From positions 77,122,349 to 77,186,348 of the forward strand of contig NC_087062.1 in assembly GCF_963678635.1 (NCBI RefSeq): a stretch of DNA of 64,000 nucleotides, written 5' to 3'. Shown here in pieces: positions 22,093 through 34,378 of this stretch (positions within the stretch are counted from its first letter, which is position 1; the number at the start of each line of letters is the position of its first letter). The translations under genes were made by a program, and so were the position numbers. The stretch comes from Symsagittifera roscoffensis (lineage: Eukaryota > Xenacoelomorpha > Acoela > Convolutidae). The notes below the pieces were generated by a model. That model had not been told where the DNA came from, made no database searches, and saw only the letters and a list, made by a program, of their open reading frames with translations.

Positions 22093-23224
22093 TGTACTGC
22101 ATATTATAATTTACATTTTATATAATTTTGTGAATTTTAATTTTTAGTTATGATTTTGATTAATTGTTTTCGCAAAAGCGTATTAGTTTTAGTTCAATTA
22201 TTTTTAAGAGTTACTCACACTTGAGTACCTCTTGTCAAAAATAGTGATGTGGTCACAAAGTGGTGGGTTAGGCCGGCTATAGAGCATGCTCAGGACGTCC
22301 TTTCTGGTGGGTTAGGCTAGGAAGGGGAGTATGATTTCGTGCTGGTTTTTTAAGGGGTCCTGTTTTGTGTTAACTTTTTTTTGTTATATTATTTTTTGTT
22401 TTCCTTTTGTTTCGTTGGTTGTGTCATTTTCTCAAAAATTAAAACTTTATTGGTTTGAGTTTGTCTTGCGACTTTTTGGTGTTTTATTGTTTCTTTTTTA
22501 GACTTGGTAATAGTCTTCAAAAGAATAAATTATCCAGTTTTGAAATCAGGTTTGGGTATCGTGGGTTTTCTTTTCTTAGTCATGCTGTTAGTTTATGGTT
22601 TATGGTGTTTAGTAAGCTGCATTGGTTAGTTTAGTTATTATTATTATATAATTCCATTCCAACCGGGTTAAAGGAAAAATGGAAACGTGTTATTGCTTGT
22701 TTGAGTTGTTGTTAGTGCAAACTTAAAACTTGAATTCATTATTTTAAACAATTCTTCGTGGACGAGCTGTGCGATTGTGGATAGAATTTCTGTGCGTTTA
22801 AACAGAAATTATAGAAAAGGTTAGTACTGCATTTCATTTGAATGAATTTAATGCTTTTAATGCTAAATTTAACTGCTTTTGGGGTTGAAAAGTATAAACT
22901 GATTTTCATCGTATTTTAAATTTACTACATTTGGGGAAATAATTTAGAAATGAATTTATTACTTTGAATTAATTTTTACTGCATCATTTAGTGCTTTTGG
23001 TTTAATAGAGTTTAATATGGAACACAGAGTTTATTTTTTTATTTGTCTTTTCTTGTTTTGAAGGTGATCGTGGTGTGAAGACTAAAGAAAATGCAAATTA
23101 CTGAATAAAATGGTTAGTTCTATTTTGAATAAGTTAGTTTGAAAGTTATTGAATTCATAGTTACCTTTAGTCGTCGGGGGAAAAACCGTGAGGGAAAAAA
23201 TCGTGAATAGCGTCTGATGTAGTT
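22093..23224. other. AT/T-rich non-coding segment within the element
   Basis: No coding sequence is recognised. GTGGGTTAGGC occurs twice (about 22262 and 22307), and pyrimidine runs lie at 22380-22530. Confidence 0.4.
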
Positions 23225-23640
23225 AGTTATTTTGCTAGTATGCGTATTATATTTTTAGTTTGCGGCAGTGGCCAAAGCAATTGTAGTGCTTTTATGGTTT
23301 TTAGTTCTTCGGTGCCTACTGCAAATTCATGAGGTGTGTTCTGGATTAGTTTGTAAATTTTTTGATTGTTTTTATGTTGTGGATGAATTCTAAAATGGTT
23401 ACTGCTATAGGTTGAATACATTCATGCGGAATGATCAGGAGTCCGGATTCTTCGCCGTTGAAGGTCTTCGTGAGGGTTACAAAATATATACATTTAAGTG
23501 ACTGGATCATAATTCCGGAGGATGCCTTGGAAGTTAGTGTTTTTAATGCAATACGTGAAGTTAACAAAAAATGGTGAGCTTTTTTTGGAATTAATGAATT
23601 GAAATCTGTGGTGAGCTTGTCATGATGGTATGTGTAAATG
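23225..23640 (-). pseudogene. Unassigned ORF downstream of env, frameshifted
   Basis: On the - strand an open frame from about 23640 to 23346 (with KCIYFVTLTKTFNGEESG and LLIIPHECIQPIAV) continues in another frame to 23227 (THEFAVGTEELKTIKA-like segment). Together they give about 130 residues, with no known domain. It follows the 23754-24588 frame and may be the same gene after degeneration. Confidence 0.4.
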
Positions 23641-23753
23641 AAAATGATTTTGGATAAAACGATAATAAGTATAAGTATGTGGTTGCTTAGTTCTCAACAT
23701 GATGTCGTGTGAGCAGTGCAAATTGCGTTCTTTTGGTGTCAGGAAGTGAAAGG

Positions 23754-24588
23754 TTAGTGAAAATGTTTGAAATTTTTCGTGAAATGGTTCATACGCTTGA
23801 ATATCTGATAGTGCTTCTGAAATAATGTGATCATGTTTTTTATCAAGAATGTTAAATTTGAATACTTATCTGTGATTTGTGGATTAGCGAATTTATCGTC
23901 GTCAAGAAATTTATCTTGATTAGATCTGATGATGTTATGATCGTAATATTCAATTGAGTAGTCGTTAGCGCGGGGTGCAGTGAATGTTTTTAGTAATTTT
24001 CTATATCCTACGTATGTAAATTGTCGGGGAGTGAGTGATGTGGTTAATCTGAATAATTCGTCCTTATTTCTTTCAATATCGATAGTGGTGTTATAGAGTG
24101 GTAGCGTAAGGGGGTTAGGGAAATTATAATAAGCTGTCCAATGAAGTGTGTGTATTAATACATGTTCATCTACAAAGTGACGTGGTTCAGGGTTAGGGTC
24201 GGATTGATTTAGTGTATATTGTGGAAATAAAGGTAGGGTTATTTGAAGAAAATTCGTAGTATTGGTGTGGTCTGGATGGTTGATATATTCTCGGGCGGTT
24301 CCGGGTTTGGATGGGAATGGGTGATTTGGGAATTTACCTTTAAAAGTTCGATAAGCACGGTTAGTACTGTTGGATGATTCTGTTGAAATGGATGAAGGAG
24401 CTAATGATAGAGTATAATCTGAAATTGGTGTAGGTGTTGGTGGATTTGATGATGTTATTGTTGATGATAATTGGTGAATAGTTAGGGTGTGGGGAGATAG
24501 CAATTGTTGTTGGAGTGTTATAAAATGATCTAGTTTTTCGGAAATTTGAATAATATCTGGGGAGTTGTTGGTGGAGCGTTCATTGTTA
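23754..24588 (-). pseudogene. Unassigned Pro/Ser/Thr-rich ORF, interrupted by the nested unit
   Basis: The - strand frame is open from the nested-unit boundary at 24588 to 23754 (about 277 codons). The N-terminal part is Ser/Thr/Pro/Asn-rich; the later part is mixed, with HVLIHTLHWTAYYNFPN and FTYVGYRKLLKTF. No family is recognised. Its upstream part should lie beyond the nested unit, at 30838-31137. Direct reading across the junction is not in phase, so bases were lost or gained at insertion. Confidence 0.5.
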
Positions 24589-24673
24589 CGTGATCAACAT
24601 GTGAAGACTGGGGGTGTCGCTGTGTCCGTCCTTTTCGACTCGATTCCTACTATTTTTTCGTCTACCGTTTTAT

Positions 24674-25195
24674 CGTTTTCCTCCATGTGATTGAGGTATC
24701 TACGCTCTCAGTAAAATTGTGGGGGTCCTATAATTTGTCTGGGTCTAGGCGAAACATCATCTGAGTGACTATGGGGGGCGTCTCCTCCGGTGAGCTGTCC
24801 AGGAGAATTGGTCCCACTGCTGAACCGGGCGTCGAAATTGCAGGAAGAATGCTTGAATGTACTGCGACCGTTGATCCGCTGAACTCCTCGCTGATTTTTA
24901 TTTTATTCTTCACCAGCTGGTTCAGAAGTGGAACCAATTCTGTTCGAGTTGGTCTACCGTCTTATCGTTTTCCTCCACGTTATCGACGTATCTACTCTCT
25001 CCTTAATATTGTGGGGGTCCTAGTTTTCGTCTGGGTCTAGAAGAGGGCCTGATTCGAGTGAACAGGGGGGGGGGGGGGCGTCTCCTTTGGTGAGCTGTCC
25101 AGCAGAATTGGTTCCACTGCTGAACCAGCTGTCGAAGTTCCAGGAAAAATGCTTGTTTGTACTGCGACCGTCGGTCAGCTGAACTCCTCAGTGTC
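24674..25195 (-). repeat. Tandem repeat of about 290 bp, copy 2
   Basis: Same internal repeat as at 14650-15175. The G run at about 25066 is several bases longer than in copy 1. Confidence 0.65.
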
Positions 25196-25239
25196 TGTCT
25201 ATGTTCGGAGCCTTGTAGTCATCTGTAAAACTCAAATCA

Positions 25240-26050
25240 ATGTTATCAATCCGAAGAGTCAATGATTGCCTCCTTGACGGGATTATAGTAAGGGTATCCG
25301 TTTTTTGTTGTTGTTTCTAAAATTATTACCTCCACAGGTTAGTTTAGTTTGCATCGATCATTTAGGTTGACCAGCTGAGATCGGGGTCGTACGGCAACCC
25401 GAGGAGATTGTGGCCAATGGGAGGATAGTTTCTGAGTCGGATGAGAGTTCCATATCCGCATCTGCAAATCCATCCTCTGCCCCATCATGGAGCTCTCATT
25501 TCCTCGCCCGATGATATGACAAGATCAATTTCCCTTGATCTAAACGAGTAATATCGGAAATCATTTTTTCCTACCTAGTATTAGCAGTAAGGTTAAAATT
25601 TGTTTCGAAGGGGGTACATCCGATGGATGGTTGTTTGGTAATCCGCATGTTCCAAAGAACTTTTTTTTCGACTGAGGAGTTTAAACCAACTTGGGTGACT
25701 CGTGCGAAATAGCAAGCAAATTGAATTGGACGGTACAAACAAGTCCAGTTGATCTATGATCTTCCACTGTACAGTAGTAATTTCGATATTTAATTTTTTA
25801 CAAAAAGATTTAAAATCTTGTGATGAAAAGCAAGACCCATAGTCGTCTTTGATTTTTCTTCGAAGCTAAAGAGCTATCGGTGAAATTTCGACCAATAAAA
25901 TTGCTTGAACTATTCGTTCCCGACTTGAAATTTTTATATACAATTGTGTTCACAGCGACTGCCAGTCGATCTATAAGTACGCTACTTACAGTAGAAAAAA
26001 TGGAATGAATTTGATGGACTATTTCGAATTTTGTCTATTGATGCCACGAC
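25240..26050. other. Low-coding 3' part of the duplicated unit, copy 2
   Basis: Equivalent to 15629-16440. A - strand Ser/Glu-rich frame is interrupted by stops here. Nothing else is recognised. Confidence 0.4.
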
Positions 26051-26057
26051 GATTTCT

Positions 26058-27250
26058 TTGTCGTAGTGGAAAGGGGTTAAGGCTTTGCCTGAAAGTAGTC
26101 TTGCGAAAATATCTGTGAATCCCATATCTTTACCCCGAAGATGAGAAATTTGAAATTAAATGGTAAATTCCGGTTCACCTATCAGGTTAATCTGCTGAGC
26201 ATCGTCCTGTTACTATGATTAACCAAAAGCATTGATATTAAAGCCTTGTTGTCTGTCACAATTTCAAGTTCAGAGCCAGATAAATAGCTTCTAAAGTGTT
26301 CAGATGCCCAAACTAGTCCTAAAATCCAGTTCGTTGGTGGAATATTTCGTTTCGTGATCGATCGAAAACCTCAGAGCAAACCCATTGTTTTTCAACTCTC
26401 CCCCTTAAAACTACTCGAGCGCGGCTCCTAGACTGTTATGTGAGGCATTTGTTTTCAATCTTGTCTTTTCTTTGATATGGAAGTGGCTATTTTTAGTGAG
26501 TTTTGCAATGTGTGTCTTCAAATTTTCGAATGCAAAAGAATGATTTTTGTCCCAATGGTACACTGATCTTTTGTTGAGAAGAGGTGGTATTGGGAACATA
26601 AGAGGGAGAGGTTTTTGGACCAATTTAACATACTGTTTTATCGAACCAAAGAATGAGCGAAGTTCAAAAAGTGTTTTTTTTGGTATTGGGAGGTTTTTTA
26701 TTGCATCAGCTTTTCTGAACAAAAATCTTATTCCTGCTTCTGAAGTTTGGAAGCCCAGCCATTCTATTTGCTTTTGGAAAAATGCGCATTTTCCTCATTT
26801 CACTGCCATCTTTTTTTGTCTGAAGCTTCAAGTATTCTTTCCACTAAAGCTTTGTGTCCTTCTATTGTTCACTTTAAAGCCACTTGTAAGTCATCTATAT
26901 AACAATTTGTGAGTGGGTTTTTTTAAAGTGAGTCTATGCGTCTTTGAAACTCTTTGGGGTCGTCGTCAAGTCCATAAAACCCTGTTAAGTCTCGGTACGC
27001 TCCCATAATGTCTTCTCCTACTATAATAAAATTTACTAGTTCTTTCACATAACTTTAGTTGACTATAAGCATTCTCTAAGTCAAGGTTTCTAAACAGGAC
27101 CTGCCCGTCGGTTTTTTCCGAAAATTGCAGTGCTACATTATTAATCAATTTGTAGATGTTGGTTATCTGGTATTATTTTTTAAAAACCTGGTCACTCATT
27201 AGTTTTGAGTATAAGGCAATTTCAAATGATCTTTTTTTCTATCCAGTTAT
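26058..27250 (-). pseudogene. Reverse transcriptase and RNase H of the gypsy remnant, copy 2
   Basis: On the - strand: motif A region LDLENAYSQLKLCE at 27100-27050; GFYGLDDDP near 26980; motif C YIDDLQ at about 26895; thumb and connection at 26722-26411 (LRSFFGSIKQYVK, YHWDKNHSFAFENLK); and RNase H start TNASHNSLGAALE near 26430. The first RNase H aspartate is Asn here. The end, near 26070, still shows ARLLSGKALTPF. Frameshifts separate the blocks. Confidence 0.8.
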
Positions 27251-27387
27251 AACAACAGGGCTTATGAAGCAATCTTTATCGCATTTCTCGATTTCTTCAA
27301 TGTGGCCTTCTGTTTCTAATCTTTTTAATTCCGCATTCAATAACGACAAAAAAAAGAGGCACTCTTCTGCATTTTGCTTAGACCGGT

Positions 27388-28415
27388 TTAAATGGGGAAT
27401 GAAAAAGTTTGATTTTTAGGTCGTCTGGTATCTTGCCAATTCACTAAACAGGCCATCAATTTTCGTAAGAAGTTTGCTTGGCAAAAATGCTTAAATAATG
27501 GACTTACTCTTACCCGGTTGGTCGCTGACTGTACAGAAATTTCGGCACTGGAAACTTCAATTTTACTTCTATTTCTAGCTTTGGAACTTTGTCGTTGCCC
27601 AAGATGTTTATTTCGTGTCCTCCCCTTATAAAAAGAGGTGTTTCCTTGCATATTCACCCGTTGGATTGAGTTTTAACTAAGAACTTGCGCAGTATATTAA
27701 TTAAGTTTTCTGTAAAACCGCAGTATATTTGCTTAATAGTCTTCTCCACTGGGTGTATCTTCAAGTTTGAGTATCTTGGTTTCAGCTCCTGTAGCATATT
27801 ATGCTTTCAAAAGCTCACTAGGCTTGCCGAATTTACGGGTATGTTCTTTTTTACAATCATTTGCAATCCTAGTCACATGATCAAAAATTTCTTGGTTTCT
27901 AGTCCATTTTGATCGTAGATTGTCCTCACACTTAAGACTGAATAATTCTCTTTGTCACTCTGGCCGTTTTCATTCCAGGCGTTAACTACTCCACAAGTGT
28001 TTTTGGTGATCGCTCCAGGAATCTGACGACGAGATGTTCTTACAATTTTCAGTATAGACAGAGTCATTTACAATATTTACACTCGATAGTTTGGTCTTTG
28101 ATTTTATATAATTTAGCGAAGTGACCTTTATATTACAGTTTTTACAGATTTTTTCTCCAGCTGGACAGACATTCAAATGTCTCTTTAAAAAATATTTCCA
28201 TATTTCATACACAGTTTACTTCTTCTGATGTTGAGTTTTGGTTCCTGCGTTACAGGGTTAATTACACTGAATGATTTAAAGCTTGACCTGTTTGTCAATT
28301 TCGCCCTTTTTGTTAGATTCTGCGGAATGAAACAAGCTTTTTCGTTTATTAAGGCCTCACTTAAGGCTTTCGAGAGACTGATGGTTGCCGATAATAATTT
28401 CATTGGATCTCACTG
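27388..28415 (-). pseudogene. gag C-terminus, zinc knuckle and protease region, copy 2
   Basis: This is the equivalent of 17300-18334 with few changes. Segments at 28403-28185 (LLSATISLSKALSEAL), 28212-27982 (CPAGEKICKNCN) and 27657-27388 are in different frames. Confidence 0.6.
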
Positions 28416-29050
28416 TTTCACTTATTACAGATAAATACATCTCTAATCCACTCTGCTTCGTCTGACTCTATAATTTTACACGTGCTAGCGATGTTCGTTA
28501 ATGTCCCAGAATTTTTCAAAGGATTCCTTGTATTTTTGTTTCCGATTTGAAAGTTTGTATCTCTCAAATGTCACGTTTCGAGGTTTGTAAAAAAAACTAG
28601 CTTCAGGAGTTGGATAAAAAGAGATGAATAAAAATTTTACCCCCGGGTTTATAGAGAGAATACCCTTTTATCTTCATTGCCAAGGACTAGAAATAGGATG
28701 GATCTGAGCTTCTTGTCAGCTTCTGCTCTTTTCAACTCTCCGAATTTCTTGTTTTCTTCATTTTTCCGCTTCTCTTTGGCGGCTTCGTAAAATTTCTTCG
28801 CGATCCTAATCCTCGCCTCCTGACTGACTCTCTCCGTGTCTGACTCGCTTCATATAGACTGTTCTAGATTGAGAATCTGGTTTTCTGAGACCTCTGGTCC
28901 CCTCAAGTTGTCGATGTCCAGTTTCTCCTTTGCTATAATTGCCAAGTGAAATTGGTCGCTCCAGTGTGTCCAGAAGTTTGGTGGCTCCATAATTTGCTTT
29001 CGTCAGAATGCAGGACTTCTTCGCAGGTTCGATCCTACTGACTGCGCCAT
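28416..29050 (-). pseudogene. gag: gag of the gypsy remnant, copy 2
   Basis: ATGGCGCAGTCAG opens at 29050 over the PBS (29049-29034). The frame carries the same single TGA as copy 1 (near 28850), plus a small deletion near 28505 and changes near 28630 that break it further. Confidence 0.65.
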
Positions 29051-29669
29051 AAAGATTTATTCTGTTGGAATATCTAAGTAGGTGTAATCTATTAACAATA
29101 AATAAAAATTATAAGAATAAGACTAATGCTGTCTCAATTAAAATGTCTGCTCTCAAACTCACACGAACATTCAAGTGTTAGACCGTTGGTAGATTCACAG
29201 CTCAGTTTGCATGTATTTAGTAAATACCGAAGATTAAGCAGAATGCGATAAGATTAAACAAAATGTCATTAGATTAAACAAAATGCGCAACTCACAATAC
29301 GAAGAGTGATCAGACGAATATTTTTCAAACTCTTACCTCAGGGAGTAGTTGCCTTCATTGAAGAATAAAATTATTTGCTAGTAAGTTTTTTCAATAGCCG
29401 AAATTTAACTGAACGAAAGAACCCCATCCACCGAGCACAACCTTCCGAAAATTGCTGAGAAACAATGAAAATGATATTGAACAGAAAAAGTGACCAGGCC
29501 GGCCCACTACAACCTGCAGTGGCTTGAAACGACCAAAAGACTAACTTTCGCGTAAATTTAGGATGATCCAAAATCTATGATACTTTTAAAAACGCTTTCA
29601 TTTCTGACTGAGTTAACGTAGATCCATAAAAATTTTAACAAATCAAAGAAGAGATGAGGACATTTGATT

Positions 29670-30515
29670 AGTCATAAAAAATAGATATTTTGAGAGATAC
29701 TGAAATCGTTTTCCGCCTATTTCTTGACGACTGATAATAGAGAATGACGAGTGATAACGCGGTGAGTAAAAACCGTATGTAGATGCTGCAATACCGCAAG
29801 GGTAGTATGGCATGTTGCACCGTCTTGTTGGAAGGAAAGTTTCCTGATATGTCGACGTTGTTCCCCAAAGGGGCGTACTTAGTCACTGACAGTTATAAGA
29901 TAATTGACCTGGTTGACCGTTATTGGTCTTCCGTTCTCAGCTCTGAATCAGAATGTGCATTTGTGTTTGCATTGAAGAAGGCCAACGCAACACATTATTT
30001 TGTATTTGACCTGATATCGCTTTTCTTAGAAATAACGTTGGAACGAGTTGGAACGCGCCCATATCCACTAATTTTGATAGTTCGACTCTGGGTCCAGAAC
30101 TACCGTTTTTTGTGAAAAGTTTGATTCAGTGATAAAACCGCAATGAAACGTTTCTCCAATTTAATAATTTTGTTCTGATAATTTATGCAATTTTTTCTAG
30201 GGGAAAAATTTCAAATTTTGCCTCACAATCCGCCATAAACTGGTATAGGAGATAATGTGTGTTGTTGATGATGCCCGTAGTCTTGATTTAGGGTTGTTAA
30301 CATATTGTGTTGAACTTATCATTGCAAAATTTCCCATTTCGAAGTTTTGAACAACCACCTCCGCTGGTAACCTATTCCAAAGGCCTGTCTCGGAAACGTT
30401 CCCATTCGCGTCGAAAACTTTTAGAGTAAATTTGCTTTTTGCCGCCCCAGTAGGGCGTAATTTTTGAGAAATGTACGCTTGATTGCAATTTCTGATAATC
30501 CTTCAGGAAACTGGA
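29670..30515 (-). pseudogene. Mariner/Tc-like DDE transposase pseudogene, copy 2
   Basis: Same remnants as copy 1, with FQQDGATCHTT on the - strand at about 29802-29841 (one synonymous difference) and the SLWRIVRQ block near 30210. Stops and frameshifts are shared, so the gene was already dead when the unit was duplicated. Confidence 0.65.
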
Positions 30516-30999
30516 AAATAAAAATTTTGGGCTGTCCAACTTTTAATATCATTTCAGCCAGAAAACAGGCGAGAATAAAAATATATCTGCTAAAAGTTCA
30601 CAAAATTAGGATTGAAAATCGATAAAATTGAGCAAATTTTGGGTTTTGTTTCTTTAAAAAAAATCGTTCATGAATTATCAAAGTTCCACATCTCTCACAT
30701 AGCTGTCATTCTATGAAAAACCAAATTCAAACGTCTTTCTGTTAGAAATGACAGCCTTTTTGAAAAGGTCATGATTTTTGAAAAAACCTGTAGTACCAAG
30801 CCCACACCTGCAATTGCTCAGGAAAACTGAACAAAACTGAAGATAATGGATGATTATTTGGCAAATGGGGTGCCGTAGGTAATGCGTTTGTATTATTATT
30901 TGAGTCATCGTGTGTGTTGGGATTTGTTGATAGTTTTGTATCGTATTCCTTAATTTGTGCATCTAGGAGGATTTTATTTATTGATGATGAAAATATTCC

Positions 31000-33259
31000 A
31001 AAAAATCCTGCAAATAATATGCGTGCTACGCTGGCTTGTCTGTTTACTTGTGTATGTATTGCGCATGTGGTATAGTTTGCCTTCTGTAATGAAAAAAGAA
31101 ATACAATAAAATTAAACATTGCGTATAAGATAGTCAATCTTTCTCAGATGTAATATGACCATCCTACAAAGGCTAAGACTTCGTTTTTCAAATTTACAAA
31201 ACTAAAGATATTGATTGGTGATATATCTTGTGGTCGATTTTTTTTCACCGTTTAAATGTATGTAATCTTTAATATCCCTAAAATATCCGCTGTAGTCTTG
31301 TGTATAAATGTCTGCAAATCCTGCGGTTTCGGGAAGTTTTCTTAAATTTTGGTCGATTGATTGTCGTTGTATTGTGACCATTTGTGTTAGTAATTCTTGA
31401 AATTGTTGTGTTCTAATGTGATGTTTTATATCAGATATAGAAATTATATTCCAATTGATTGTAAATTAGTATTTGAGTTACGAGCGATAGCTCGAATGCT
31501 TTCTGGTGAAAACTTTTTTAGTGGTTGCATTAATGTAGAATACGGTGTAAGTAGGTAGTATTAATCTGGTAGGTAGTTTAATTGTACGACATTGTGGCTA
31601 TTTTCCGATCCACATGGAACTGCGATATTCCAAAAGTATGCTCGTCTTGAAAGTGTATCGACAAAATGTACTTTATTTTTGTAGAAAATGGGGATTTCTT
31701 TTAAACCAACAGTGTCTTCGAAGACATATAGTGGTGATACTTTTTTGGTGCAGGTATAAAACCAAAAAATGTTTCCTTCATAGTCAAGGAAATTTGATAT
31801 ATTTCCTGATAATAGGTATCCTGCGTAAGGTATTTTTAGTACTGCTAATGCGAGTGACTGTAGAGTTTGTGTTCTTTCTAATTCGCATAGTTGATGGAGT
31901 GTTTCTAATTCAGAAAGTGACATTTCTTGGAATATTCTTCTAATTGTGTAGTCTAATTTCATATCTAAGTGAATATCATAATGTATTGCGCCAAAATAGG
32001 TATTGTTCATTAATGATAGTTCTTGTAAACGTGTACTTTCACTGTCGTATGGTTCTAGTCTTCCACCAGGTTTCCTGTGGTTTTGCGGAGGTTCACTGGG
32101 ATGTATGATCTATCTTCATTTATTAGGTGATGTGTTGCATAGGGGTCAAATTTTATTTTTCCGGTGGTCATGTCAACACCTTCGTCGTATTCAACAAGTA
32201 TTTCGGAGTATTGTGTTTTGTAGAGTGGGTTTTTGTATTTACATGCAAATTCTGTTTTGTGAAATATTTGAAAAAATGTCAATTTGTTTTCGATATTATG
32301 GATGTTTCTAAAGTTGGTACTTAGTCTTTCAATTGGGTTGACTTTTTCAAATGGGATTGATTCAATAAAATATTTTTGGTGAAATTTAATCATTCTAGCG
32401 TGTATTTTTGCAACTTGGAAAGCTGTGCAGTTTTCTTCAGGAAACCATACTATGGTTGCTTGTGTGCGTTTTGTAGGATCGCAATATCCTTGGTCATTTT
32501 TGCAAGGGAGTCTCATGCCTTGGTAGAGGATTGTATCGTCTTTTAAATCTCGTGTTAATTGTACTTTTTCAAGTTGTATTTTCCAATCAAAAAACATTAT
32601 TTGTTGAGATCCTTTATTTTTGTATCTGCTTTGCTATTTGATGGATCATTGATACCTATGTGTGGTATCCAGTGTTTATCATGGAGATCGTATGTCAGTC
32701 TTCCATGTATTTCATGAAAAGGAAAATTTCTGTCTATTCTAATGTGACCTTGGTATTTTTCAATTTCTGCTTGATGTGCTGAGTCTGGGAAAACTTGAAA
32801 ATTTACAAGTTTTCTATTTGTTCCAATGTTTTGTGTTAAGTTTAATCGTCTAAGTTCATTTTTACAATCTTGAGGGTTAAAATGTGGTAATCTTTCTATA
32901 TTACTCTGATAGAAAGATTCGTGGTCTAGTCGGTTTTTATTTCCGTTTGAGACTTGTGAGCAATGTACTTTCTTTTCGGAAAATGTTGCTGTAAACTTGT
33001 AATCTCTTAATGTTGTTGATCTGGCTTTTGAGTACAGTGTTGCTATTACATTTGTGCTTTCTATAGCTTGTGGTTCTGATTCGCATTGTGTTACTTGACT
33101 TATAGCGTATTTGTGTAGTGTTTTTTGTTCGTTTTCTTCACAATCATAGTGTGTTACTAATAAACCCTGAGGTCCTGTACGAGGAGATGGATTTGTATGT
33201 TGTTTGGAAAAAATAAAAAAAAGAATGTGTTGAAATGTAAATATCTTTAAAATATACAT
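31000..33259 (-). pseudogene. Envelope-glycoprotein-like gene of the large element, degenerate
   Basis: Frames 33259-32597, 32597-32055 and about 32060-31561 follow each other with two frameshifts and an in-frame TAA at 31563. The start has a hydrophobic signal-like stretch (MYILKIFTFQHILFFIFS). The ectodomain is Cys-containing with N-x-S/T sites. Blocks include GYLLSGNISN, an FYTCTKKV segment and a YFWNIAVPCGS segment; such a series is reminiscent of class III-like glycoproteins of invertebrate LTR elements and chuviruses, which is a loose comparison. Hydrophobic stretches near 31130-31000 (FNFIVFLFS, FAGFFGIFS) fit a membrane anchor. The tail is cut by the nested unit at 30837. Confidence 0.6.
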
Positions 33260-34358
33260 GTGTACGATAATCCGGAGTATGGGTTATAAAATGTGATATA
33301 TCCAATTGTGTTTTTGGTGTACCTATCGTATTTATATATTACTTCAGTTGTTATAAATGGAGGAGGTAGTGATTGAGCTGTTATGTTTGGTGGACTTAGA
33401 AGAAAAGGGTGTTGAACAATATTATTAAGTTTGACTGTGATTTCGAACTCTAATTGAAGACTGTTTTGTTGAAGTATTTGAATGTTATGCTCTCGGATAT
33501 CTTCGTGGATATCTTGTCTATATTGTAGTCTATTAAGTGCCCAACTATGAAGTCGGTTACTTTCTTGATGTTGTCCAAATAGTGGGGGAGGTGCTACGAA
33601 AGTATTGCAATCTAATCGTAAAGGGATATTTGACGATGATTGTTCTCGGTATCTAGCGTCGAGGTTGTTTGGAAAATTTAAAGGGAAAAGTGTTGGTGAG
33701 ACTTGACTTATTGATGGTGTTGATGGAAGTGAGAGTGTTTCTGGTAATGATGATAGCGTTGTATCAGAAGAAATATCTATTGGTTCATTTACTATATTCG
33801 GTTCACCTTGAGTATATGAGTGTGTTGTCCAATATGGTGGTCGTTCTGTGGTGTCTGGGGGATCAAAGGGTTTTCTCGGATTTGTTGTGATGTTGGGGTT
33901 GAACCTAGGTAGTCTGAGGGTATATTGGAGGTGCTATGTTGTGAAAGAAGTGTGCGAGTTTCTGGTAGTGTACTGCTTGAAAGTTCTGAGGTAGTTGGTG
34001 TTGGTGATTGGGGTATATCAAAATGAACTCTGGGGGTTTGAAAATTTCTATTTCTTCGCGGGTGTATAATTTTTCTATGTATCTCAAATGTATTTTGGTT
34101 TTGGCTAATGTGTCTGACTCGATTGAGGTCTTGTTGCAAGGTGGGAAATAAGTTATATGTTGGTTCACTTAAAGATGCTTGTCGATGAACTGGTTCTAGT
34201 GGTTCTGATAAGCGTGCGTGTCTTTCTTCAAAAGTGTATGGATTGTCTTGAAAAGAAATGCGTGTTGATGGTTGGGGATTGTTTGTAGTTGTAGGTGTTA
34301 TTTGAATTTCATGGGATGTGGTTGTTGGGGGCTGGTTTGGTGGTGGTTGATTAGCCAT
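33247..34358 (-). pseudogene. Accessory ORF X3, Pro/Ser/Thr-rich, overlaps env start
   Basis: From ATG at 34358 (MANQPPPNQPPTTT) the frame runs to 33792. A second frame open from about 33960 to the TAA at 33249-33247 continues it, and the two overlap, so a single frameshift of -1 or +2 near 33920 would join about 370 codons. The sequence is rich in Pro, Ser, Thr and Gln, then becomes mixed (HSWALNRLQYRQDIHEDI). Its end overlaps the env-like start (33259) by 13 nt. No domain is recognised. A programmed frameshift is possible but decay is simpler. Confidence 0.5.
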
Positions 34359-34378
34359 TTTGGAAAGTTATCTGAAAT

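Larger units (their letters stand above)
24589..30837 (-). mobile_element. 6.2-kb duplicated unit, copy 2, nested in the large element
   Basis: The segment matches 14565-20750 end to end in the same orientation, starting CGTGATCAACATG and ending GAACAAAAC. Copy 2 lacks about 410 bp found at 15219-15628 of copy 1 but keeps the reverse transcriptase core and RNase H that copy 1 lost. It interrupts the 3' ORF of the envelope-bearing element. No LTR ends or target duplication mark the borders. Confidence 0.85.
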
